From positions 1 through 7,553 of the forward strand of contig JACDGH010000125.1 of the NCBI GenBank assembly GCA_013815395.1: a DNA stretch of 7,553 nucleotides. Reading direction: 5' to 3'. Origin of the DNA: Parachlamydiaceae bacterium. Lineage in GTDB: Bacteria > Chlamydiota > Chlamydiia > Chlamydiales > Parachlamydiaceae. This document shows positions 1 through 4,893 of the stretch, in pieces (the first letter of the stretch is position 1; every line of letters begins with the position of its first letter). The translations under genes were made by a program, and so were the position numbers. The notes under the pieces are model-generated. The model ran no database searches, was not told where the DNA came from, and worked only from the letters and a program-made list of their open reading frames with translations.

Positions 1-137
1 CTTATAGATACCAGGGCGCCAAAAATGATTTCCTGAATTGAAGGGCGCGGCAGAGCCGACGCACTCCAGAGGCTCGCCAAAGACAGGTTATCTATTTTCT
101 GATATACCAATATACCCTGTCAGCACCAAAGGGGCGC
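1..137. other. GC-rich non-coding segment upstream of tsaB
   Basis: No convincing reading frame or known RNA gene is visible. Bases 11-90 are clearly richer in G+C (46 of 80) than the surrounding AT-rich sequence and contain several GGGCGC-type words. GACAGG at 82-87 can pair with CCTGTC at 116-121, with partial pairing continuing inward, so a stem-loop could form just before the TATAAT. The segment is cut by the left edge of the window. It could be the end of a dispersed repeat or a structured RNA, but nothing in it lets me choose. Confidence 0.3.
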
Positions 138-143
138 TATAAT
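138..143 (+). promoter_or_regulatory. Possible -10 element for tsaB
   Basis: A perfect TATAAT lies about 80 bases before the tsaB start. The bases 15-18 upstream do not resemble TTGACA, so the -35 half is poor. Another weak option is TTGAAT at 163-168 with CATACA at 185-190. One of these could start the tsaB transcript, but neither is a strong promoter by eye. Confidence 0.3.
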
Positions 144-222
144 ACTTTTGTTTTTGCCTTTTTTGAATAAGGTTAGTTAAATGTCATACAAATATTAAAG
201 CCTAGCCAATTGAGTTGACCAC

Positions 223-900
223 ATGCCTATATTAATTTTAGATACTTCTACAGAGCGCGGTTTTGTTGCTATCTTAGAAGGTTTGCAACTACTGTATCAT
301 GTCCAATTGCCTTTTGGAATGCAAAATGCCCAAAGTCTTCTTCCTGAAATTCATCGAGGACTAGCCTTTACTGGTTTTTCCATCAATCAAATGGAGTTTG
401 TGGGGGTGGGGATCGGACCGGGGTCATATACGGGGATGCGTGTCGGGGCAACAGTGGCTAAAACATTGACCTTTGCCTGTGGCCTGCCTCTTGTTGGTGT
501 ATGTTCATTAGATGCCTTTGTTCCACTCCAAGCAGGAGCTTATGCTGCTATCATCGATGCTAAAGTCGGAGGTGTTTATTTGCAGACTGGATATTTTGGA
601 CAAGGAGTGGTTACTGAACTTTCAGGTCCCCAAATCTATTCGATAAATGAAGCAGCAGAAATGCTGCTTAACGTGCCGGTGCTAGTTACGCCAAATGCAA
701 CTCAACTGCGGCCAAAATTAGAGAAGGAATTAGCCTCTTCACAATGGCGATGGGAAGAAAGTTTTCCGTCACCGATGGATATGGCTAGAAGGGCTAGACA
801 AAAAATTGAAAGACAAGAATTCTCCCTAAATGGCCACCTTGATTTATTATATTTACGAAAAACTCAAGCCGAAATCGAAAAAGAAAAAATGCGTTCTTGA
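223..900 (+). CDS. tsaB: tRNA threonylcarbamoyladenosine biosynthesis protein TsaB
   Basis: TsaB (YeaZ) is the non-catalytic partner of TsaD in the complex that makes t6A at position 37 of ANN-decoding tRNAs in the cytoplasm. The 225-aa product has the usual family length. It shows the N-terminal ILDTST strand (residues 4-10), the signature GPGSYTGMRVG (65-75) followed by an alanine/threonine helix, the IDAKVGGVYLQ strand (111-121) matching the family's DAR.gevY region, and a C-terminal YLRKTQAE tail near residue 214. TsaB is an ASKHA-fold pseudo-enzyme that lacks a complete ATP site, and this copy looks ordinary. The ATG at 223 places the first beta-strand where the family expects it, although no clear Shine-Dalgarno precedes it. 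It lies upstream of rpsU and dnaJ, the order recalled from Chlamydia trachomatis (CT343-CT341). Confidence 0.93.
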   Translation: MPILILDTSTERGFVAILEGLQLLYHVQLPFGMQNAQSLLPEIHRGLAFTGFSINQMEFVGVGIGPGSYTGMRVGATVAKTLTFACGLPLVGVCSLDAFVPLQAGAYAAIIDAKVGGVYLQTGYFGQGVVTELSGPQIYSINEAAEMLLNVPVLVTPNATQLRPKLEKELASSQWRWEESFPSPMDMARRARQKIERQEFSLNGHLDLLYLRKTQAEIEKEKMRS

Positions 901-904
901 TTTA

Positions 905-983
905 TATGCCGATAGTTAGTACGATATCTCTATCATGTGGCATAAATATTGTGAAGAAACCGCTCATATTACATGTATGCGGT
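905..983 (+). promoter_or_regulatory. Two tandem hairpins in the rpsU leader region
   Basis: Between tsaB and rpsU, TATGCC-GATA (905-914) pairs with TATC (931-934) and GGCATA (939-944), leaving a 4-base bulge. ACCG (959-962) plus CATA (965-968) pairs with TATG-CGGT (976-983) around a 7-base loop, leaving a 2-base bulge. Neither is followed by a T-tract, so they do not look like ordinary intrinsic terminators. They could act as an mRNA processing site or a leader element controlling rpsU. That role is inference. Confidence 0.35.
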
Positions 984-1028
984 GCCATAAGTAAACTTTA
1001 TAAACCCTAAAATCAGGATTTGAGTTAA

Positions 1029-1208
1029 ATGACAGTTGTAAAAGTTCGAATCGGCGATTCAATTGACAAAGCTCTGCGAGCCTTGAAAAAGCGTTTAGAT
1101 AAAGAAGGCGTTATGAAGTCCGTAAAAGCTCATCGCTTCCACTCCAAGCCTTCTGTAAAAAAACGCGCTAAATCGAAAGCTGCTCTAAAATACAAAAGAC
1201 AGCGCTAA
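1029..1208 (+). CDS. rpsU: Small ribosomal subunit protein bS21
   Basis: This 59-aa, strongly basic protein is too short for many ORF finders but is unmistakable. It begins MTVVKVRIGDSIDKALRALK, has the family's KR.DKEGVMK helix, and ends in the chlamydial-style tail HSKPSVKKRAKSKAALKYKR. bS21 joins the 30S subunit late, next to the 3' end of 16S rRNA, and helps initiation. The ATG follows AGGA (1015-1018) with a 10-base gap, an acceptable ribosome-binding site. It lies 128 bases after tsaB and 275 bases before dnaJ. The rpsU-dnaJ neighbourhood matches my memory of Chlamydia (CT342-CT341). The stop codon is followed immediately by an inverted-repeat element, which may terminate or stabilise the transcript. 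Confidence 0.95.
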   Translation: MTVVKVRIGDSIDKALRALKKRLDKEGVMKSVKAHRFHSKPSVKKRAKSKAALKYKRQR

Positions 1209-1342
1209 GAGCCAGAAGTCAGAAGCTAGAATTTGAAGTCAGAAGTAAACACTTTTGCGCGTTAATTTTATAAAACGCGCGCGCTTTATAAATGCAAAAA
1301 GTTTTTCCTTCTGGCTCCTGATCATCCACTTCCGACTTCCGC
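1209..1342. repeat. Inverted-repeat element of degenerate CAGAAGT heptamers
   Basis: The element starts at the base after the rpsU stop codon. GAGCCAGAAG (1209-1218) is the exact inverse of CTTCTGGCTC (1308-1317). The left side carries about five degenerate CAGAAGT heptamers (1213-1246), including two copies of GAAGTCAGAAG at 1215 and 1235. The right side carries two ACTTCCG heptamers in tandem (1328-1341), the near-inverse of the left unit. The centre is another palindrome, GCGCGTT (1257-1263) with AACGCGC (1274-1280). ACTTTTGC (1251-1258) can alternatively pair with GCAAAAAGT (1294-1302, one bulge), which is followed by a T-run at 1302-1306. It has the look of a MITE-like or short tandem-repeat dispersed element and could also act as the rpsU terminator. 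No transposase gene is present. Confidence 0.6.
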
Positions 1343-1409
1343 TTTTTAGTTTTTGTCATCTAGATTCAAGCTCATTCTCTTTCACCGAGTCGCTGACTTT
1401 AATTCAAGG

Positions 1410-1438
1410 TTGAAACATATTCGGTTTCTTGATATCCT
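1410..1438 (+). promoter_or_regulatory. Candidate sigma-70-type promoter of dnaJ
   Basis: TTGAAA (1410-1415, five of six to consensus) and TATCCT (1433-1438, four of six) are separated by exactly 17 bases. Transcription would start near 1445, giving a leader of about 38 bases before the dnaJ ATG. No CIRCE operator (the TTAGCACTC/GAGTGCTAA inverted repeat bound by HrcA) is visible in the 1209-1483 gap. Direct HrcA control at this site is therefore not supported. Confidence 0.4.
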
Positions 1439-1483
1439 AAGTTCTTCTTGGTTAAATTTATATAAAAATTTCTTAACAATGCG

Positions 1484-2674
1484 ATGGTTGCTATGGCTGA
1501 TTATTATGAAATGTTAGAAATTCCTCGTACTGCTACTCCTGAGGAAATTAAAAAAGCCTATAGGCAGAAAGCTATAAAATTTCATCCCGATAAAAATCCT
1601 GGTAATTCTGAATCAGAGAAACGCTTTAAAGAAATTTCCGAAGCCTATGAAGTTCTAAGTGATGAGAAAAAGCGTAAAATTTACGACCGCCATGGCAAAG
1701 ACGGTCTTCAAGGTCATGCAATGTCTGGCGGTGCGCCTGGCGGCTTTAGTTCGATGGATGAGGCCTTGCGCACTTTTATGGGTGCTTTTGGCGGTATGGG
1801 TGGTGATTCCATTTTCGAAAGCTTTTTCGGCGGTGGCGGTCAAGGCTCACGCGGGCATCGTCAACAAGGCGCTAGCAAGCGAGTGAATATGAGCCTCAGT
1901 TTTGAAGAGGCTGCAAGAGGTGTTGATAAGGAGCTGGTGATCAGTAATAATGTAACTTGTTCTGCTTGTAAGGGACGTGGTGCTGCTTCAGCGCAAGGCA
2001 TAAAAAAATGCACGCGTTGTAATGGGACAGGCCAGGTGATTGAGCAACGTGGCTTTTTTTCTATGTCCATGGCTTGTTCACAATGTCATGGGGAAGGACA
2101 AACTATTTCTGATCCGTGCAAAGAGTGCCATGCAGAGGGTGTCATTAAAGAAAAACAACATGTTAAAGTACATATTCCAGCAGGAATTGACAGCGGTATG
2201 CGCTTGAAAATGAATGGTTATGGCGATGCTGGACCAGGCGGAGGTCCTGCAGGTGATCTATATGTATTTGTTCAGGTGGAACCCCATGATCTTTTCGAGC
2301 GCGAGGGCGATGATATTCTTTTAGATTTGCCAATCAGCTTTGCTGAAGCTGCCCTAGGATGCAAAAAGGAAGTGCCATCTCTATTAAATCACACATGTCG
2401 GATTACTATTCCTGAAGGCACGCAAAATGGCAAAATTTTTCGTGTGTCTGGCGAGGGATTTCCTAATGTTCATGGTCAAGGTAAGGGTGATTTGCTAGTT
2501 AAGATTTTTGTGGAGACGCCTTCAAAATTAAATGAGGGACAAAAGAAGCTACTGCAAGAATTTAGCGCCCTTGAGGGTCCTGCTAATCTTCCCAAGCGCA
2601 AAGGCTTTTTGGATAAGATTAAAGGAATTTTTTCTTGTGTGGTTTCAATGATATCATTTTTATTCACTGTTTAA
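1484..2674 (+). CDS. dnaJ: Chaperone protein DnaJ (Hsp40, type I)
   Basis: DnaJ delivers unfolded clients to DnaK and stimulates its ATPase in the cytosol. The 396-aa product has the full type I layout. The J domain (about 5-70) has HPD at 34-36. A Gly/Phe-rich region spans about 77-125. Four zinc motifs follow: C159/C162, C176/C179, C198/C201 and C212/C215. The client-binding beta-domains run from about 225 to 345. The fourth zinc repeat is CKECHAEG, with Ala where CxxCxGxG is usual. The end matches chlamydial DnaJ through FLDKIKGIFS but then continues as the hydrophobic CVVSMISFLFTV. An in-frame ATG at 1493 (MADYYE) fits the family start at least as well as 1484; neither has a clear Shine-Dalgarno. 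The next gene is 102 bases downstream, and neither dnaK nor grpE is in the window. Confidence 0.95.
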   Translation: MVAMADYYEMLEIPRTATPEEIKKAYRQKAIKFHPDKNPGNSESEKRFKEISEAYEVLSDEKKRKIYDRHGKDGLQGHAMSGGAPGGFSSMDEALRTFMGAFGGMGGDSIFESFFGGGGQGSRGHRQQGASKRVNMSLSFEEAARGVDKELVISNNVTCSACKGRGAASAQGIKKCTRCNGTGQVIEQRGFFSMSMACSQCHGEGQTISDPCKECHAEGVIKEKQHVKVHIPAGIDSGMRLKMNGYGDAGPGGGPAGDLYVFVQVEPHDLFEREGDDILLDLPISFAEAALGCKKEVPSLLNHTCRITIPEGTQNGKIFRVSGEGFPNVHGQGKGDLLVKIFVETPSKLNEGQKKLLQEFSALEGPANLPKRKGFLDKIKGIFSCVVSMISFLFTV

Positions 2675-2776
2675 AACCTATATTAGCTTAAAATTTGCAT
2701 TGGGAGCATGTGTTACTAAAAAAGAATTACACAGAATTTAGCGCTCTTAAATTAATTAAATTATGGAGATTTTTAT

Positions 2777-3349
2777 ATGTCATCATCCTCTATTATACCT
2801 GGAAGCAATTCACTTGTTTTTACCTCACCTGTTGTACAAGACACATCCATTCCACCTATTCAAGAAGGGAAAGTTGCCGTAGAAGAATTAACTGTGAAAC
2901 AAGCGAATATTGAAGTCAATAATTTGAAATCTGCAGCACATGAAAATCAAGAAAAATTACTCTTAAATTTAGAACGCACTGATGCTCAAATTCGTCATTG
3001 CTTTTCACAATTAGAGAAGGTTGAAAGCTTAATAGCAGAATTTGGGCCACTTCTAGAGAAAAAAAATCAACTAAATAGCGCTATAGAAAAAAATGGGATT
3101 TCAGATGAAGTTCTAAAGAAATACCGTGAAATGCAGGCTATTATTGAGGAAGAATTAAAAAAACTAGATCCCTTGGAATCACTTAAAACTGACATTTTAG
3201 AACATTTAAAAGTAACGAAATCAACCAGAGCTGGTATACTTAAGATAATGAGCGTTATTAGTAGTGTCAATGACACCTTAGGTGTATTAGAGCATGCGGT
3301 TTCAAAAGAAAATTCAAAATACGAAGCACTTTCTAATCTTTTAAAATAA
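2777..3349 (+). CDS. Uncharacterised coiled-coil protein, candidate secreted protein
   Basis: I do not recognise the family. The 190-aa product starts at an ATG with a good ribosome-binding site, GGAG (2765-2768), 8 bases upstream. Residues 1-21 carry no charged residue, and ten of the first 24 are Ser or Thr (it opens MSSSSIIPGSNS). The rest is predicted by eye to be helical, with heptad-like spacing of Leu/Ile and many Glu/Lys from about 34 to 145. A less charged segment follows (152-172: RAGILKIMSVISSVNDTLGVL), then a short helical tail ending LSNLLK. There is no signal peptide and no true membrane segment. A charge-poor Ser/Thr-rich leader before a coiled coil is common among type III secretion substrates and translocon components, so secretion is a reasonable guess, not a demonstrated property. 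It probably ends at the hairpin 25 bases downstream. Confidence 0.75.
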   Translation: MSSSSIIPGSNSLVFTSPVVQDTSIPPIQEGKVAVEELTVKQANIEVNNLKSAAHENQEKLLLNLERTDAQIRHCFSQLEKVESLIAEFGPLLEKKNQLNSAIEKNGISDEVLKKYREMQAIIEEELKKLDPLESLKTDILEHLKVTKSTRAGILKIMSVISSVNDTLGVLEHAVSKENSKYEALSNLLK

Positions 3350-3373
3350 CCCCTGTAATTAACACTCTTGCGC

Positions 3374-3439
3374 CCATACCTTTACCCACATCTTTTTTTT
3401 TCATGTTAAACAATGGAAAAAGATGGGGTGAAGGTATGG
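3374..3439. repeat. Long near-perfect hairpin between convergent genes
   Basis: The left arm 3374-3397 (starting CCATACCTTTACCC) and the right arm 3417-3439 (ending GGGTGAAGGTATGG) pair over about 23 positions, with one extra base on the left and one G-U pair. The pairing can extend inward (TTTTTTCAT with ATGGAAAAA) to close an 8-base loop. The stem contains a T9 run at 3393-3401. No T-tract follows either side, so it is not a textbook terminator. Its place between the 3' ends of the 190-aa gene (+) and the yycJ-like gene (-) suggests a bidirectional transcription end or RNA-stabilising stem. Confidence 0.65.
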
Positions 3440-3537
3440 AATACATAGGCTAAATTGCGGATTCTATTAGAGACTATTTGACTAAATGATTTTCTGGAAT
3501 TTTTGACGCCCTGGATTACTCAGGTCTTCATAACCCT

Positions 3538-4311
3538 TTAAAAAGTGATGGCTCTACTCAGCATGTCTTGTGGTGCCACACAGATATCTAGCTGAAGGCC
3601 ATGGGCTTGTAGGATTTCTTTAACCACTTTTATGGCCACTTCTGGGGAATTGCATTCGCCTGAAAGGTGGGCAAGGTGCACGTGTTTAAGTTGACTATGA
3701 GCTACATCTGCCAATAATTTTCCACATGCCTCATTTGAGAGGTGCCCATTTCTTCCTAAAACACGTTGCTTATAAACCATAGGGCGCGCCGAAGCGTGAA
3801 CCATTGAGGGTTGATGATTTGCTTCAACATAGAGGTAATCGCAATCGCGTAGCTTGTTAGTTACAAGCGATGTGACAAAGCCTAAATCTGTACAAAATCC
3901 CAATTTTAAGCTATTTACACGAATTGTGAAAGCCACCGGATCCAATGTGTCATGCTGAATGCTGAAAGGGTGGATTTCTAAGTCGCCAAATTCAAAAGTT
4001 TCCCCCGTGGAAAATATCTTGAATTTGGGGCATTCATGAAAGTATTCAGTGATTCCTTTAGCTGTTTCAGTATTAGCAAATACTGGGATACCCATCCGAT
4101 AGGCCAGAACTTTCAGGCCCTGAATATGATCGGTATGTTCGTGAGTAATTAGGATGGCATCGATATCGGAAATATCGACATTAATTTGTTGTAACTTATT
4201 TATGATGGCTTTTGCGCTAAGTCCGGCATCGATAAGAATTTTTGTTTGACCAGAGCCGAAGTAGATGCAGTTACCTTTAGAGCCGGAGGCTAAAGGACAA
4301 AATCCTTTCAT
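3538..4311 (-). CDS. walJ: Metallo-beta-lactamase-fold hydrolase, YycJ/WalJ family
   Basis: The 257-aa product matches the YycJ/WalJ family (Chlamydia CT738, annotated yycJ). It opens with the family's CPLASGSKGN (5-14). It carries the metal-binding HEHTDH (57-62), a further HD at 120-121 in SIQHDTLDP, Asp142 in FCTDLG, GRNGHLSNE with His190, and HLAHLSGECN with His215. These are the metal ligands and conserved loops of the fold. In Bacillus the family is linked to the WalRK cell-wall regulon, and a structural homologue was reported as a double-strand-specific 5'-3' exonuclease. A role in DNA repair or genome maintenance is therefore likely here, especially as no walRK genes are near. The family start agrees with the ATG at 4311; the ribosome-binding site is weak. 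ftsK lies just beyond the next small gene and is the direct neighbour in Chlamydia. Confidence 0.9.
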   Translation of the reverse strand: MKGFCPLASGSKGNCIYFGSGQTKILIDAGLSAKAIINKLQQINVDISDIDAILITHEHTDHIQGLKVLAYRMGIPVFANTETAKGITEYFHECPKFKIFSTGETFEFGDLEIHPFSIQHDTLDPVAFTIRVNSLKLGFCTDLGFVTSLVTNKLRDCDYLYVEANHQPSMVHASARPMVYKQRVLGRNGHLSNEACGKLLADVAHSQLKHVHLAHLSGECNSPEVAIKVVKEILQAHGLQLDICVAPQDMLSRAITF

Positions 4312-4368
4312 ATATGAGTCCAGTTATTTTAGATGGAGTTTGATTCTTTAGTGATCGTTTGGCTCACC

Positions 4369-4397
4369 CTTATATCTCTATTTCCATATAAACGCAA
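4369..4397 (-). promoter_or_regulatory. Candidate promoter of the yycJ/walJ-like gene
   Basis: On the minus strand TTGCGT (4397-4392) and TATAAG (4374-4369) are separated by 17 bases. The -10 half matches five of six consensus bases and the -35 half three. Transcription would start around 4362, about 50 bases before the ATG at 4311. Together with the plus-strand promoter at 4412-4440 it would make this a divergent promoter region. Confidence 0.35.
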
Positions 4398-4411
4398 GGT
4401 GCATAAAGCTA

Positions 4412-4440
4412 TTGACCGGAATCAACTAATAATTAATAAT
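4412..4440 (+). promoter_or_regulatory. Candidate promoter of the small helical-protein gene
   Basis: TTGACC (4412-4417) and AATAAT (4435-4440) each match five of six consensus bases and are exactly 17 bases apart. Transcription would begin near 4447. That argues against the TTG at 4448 as the translation start and in favour of a start at 4493 or 4508. Confidence 0.45.
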
Positions 4441-4494
4441 CCATTTTTTGACAGGCGCGATCTTGCGGTCAGTGCATTATTTAAAATTTTACAT

Positions 4495-4498
4495 GAGG
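4495..4498 (+). promoter_or_regulatory. Ribosome-binding site selecting the GTG start at 4508
   Basis: GAGG lies 9 bases before the GTG at 4508, the usual spacing. The alternative in-frame ATG at 4493 overlaps this GAGG and has no Shine-Dalgarno of its own. GTG 4508 also gives a protein beginning at the polar helix rather than with MRRLV. Confidence 0.5.
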
Positions 4499-4507
4499 CG
4501 GTTGGTT

Positions 4508-4873
4508 GTGGCTGAAAAGAAAGATGTAATTTTAAATGAAATGAATGCCGTTTTGGACCTGTTAATCGAGAATGCGCAAAAATTGAATGAACTTTCCCTT
4601 CAAGTCATTGCAGAAGAAGAAATCTCCCCATTGCAAGCACAGCAGCAGGAATTGTTGTCTGCTTTAGTGGAATTGGACAATGCATTTCATCAGGCCGATT
4701 CTTTAGCCGAAGAAAAAATTTCAGCCATACAGGCAGCTGTAAACGACAAAATCGAAAATTTCCAGCAACTTAATTCCAATTTCATGGAAAACATCATCAA
4801 TGCGCATGGCCTCATTCAATTTAAAGATGGCAAAGCAAAAAAAACAAAAAAAATAAAGAGCCTTAAAAATTAA
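4508..4873 (+). CDS. Small helical protein, FlgN-like secretion chaperone by appearance
   Basis: I do not recognise a named orthologue. From the GTG at 4508 the product is 121 aa; starting at ATG 4493 would add five residues. It is acidic and almost wholly helical by eye. Leucine-rich heptads run over about residues 8-32 (ILNEMNAVLDLLIENAQKLN), then ISPLQAQQQELLSALVELD, then a third helix to about residue 99, and it ends in a very basic tail (KAKKTKKIKSLK). Length, the paired helices, the central Gln-rich turn and the late GLIQFKDGK segment resemble FlgN-type flagellar/type III chaperones, but this is similarity of pattern only. Its stop codon overlaps that of the convergent ftsK by 4 bases, and the basic tail lies opposite the probable ftsK terminator. 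In Chlamydia I recall no gene between the yycJ and ftsK homologues. Confidence 0.7.
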   Translation: MAEKKDVILNEMNAVLDLLIENAQKLNELSLQVIAEEEISPLQAQQQELLSALVELDNAFHQADSLAEEKISAIQAAVNDKIENFQQLNSNFMENIINAHGLIQFKDGKAKKTKKIKSLKN

Positions 4874-4893
4874 ATTTCAAAGAGGTTTGGCTC
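4837..4893 (-). terminator. Probable intrinsic terminator of ftsK
   Basis: Read on the minus strand, GAGCC (4893-4889) near the ftsK 3' end pairs with GGCTC (4862-4858), and an AAA/TTT extension is possible. The stem is followed by TTTA and then two T8 runs split by a single G (4853-4846 and 4844-4837). The stem is only 5 bp and the loop is large (26 bases), but the U-tract is exceptional. The first arm lies inside the last ftsK codons. The U-tract lies in the convergent gene, where its complement encodes Lys codons. Confidence 0.5.

Noticed and set aside
1343..1483. CIRCE/HrcA operator before dnaJ
   Set aside because: Looked for the TTAGCACTC...GAGTGCTAA inverted repeat and did not find it.
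1655..2070. Several 60-75-codon frames inside dnaJ on both strands
   Set aside because: All lie within the clearly coding dnaJ frame and have compositions expected of shadow frames.
2695..2913. 72-codon + frame overlapping the start of the 190-aa gene
   Set aside because: No proper start signal, Cys/Tyr/Arg-rich nonsense composition, and the overlapping frame at 2777 has a good ribosome-binding site and coherent helical protein.
3507..3522. Match of ATTTTTGACGCCCTGG-like sequence to the reverse complement of bases 12-27 (15 of 16)
   Set aside because: Given the number of possible 16-base comparisons in a window this size on both strands, about one such match is expected by chance, and flanking similarity does not extend convincingly.
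4448..4480. Perfect TTGACA at 4448-4453 with CATTAT at 4475-4480 as a promoter
   Set aside because: The spacer would be 21 bases, too long for a typical sigma-70-type promoter; TTGACC-17-AATAAT just upstream is better.
4448..4507. N-terminal extension of the small gene from TTG 4448
   Set aside because: TTG lies at the predicted transcription start of the 4412-4440 promoter and lacks a ribosome-binding site; GAGG at 4495 supports GTG 4508.
4333..4515. 60-codon open frame on the + strand upstream of the small helical-protein gene
   Set aside because: No ribosome-binding site, no family resemblance, it spans both candidate divergent promoters, and it overlaps the better-supported start at 4508.
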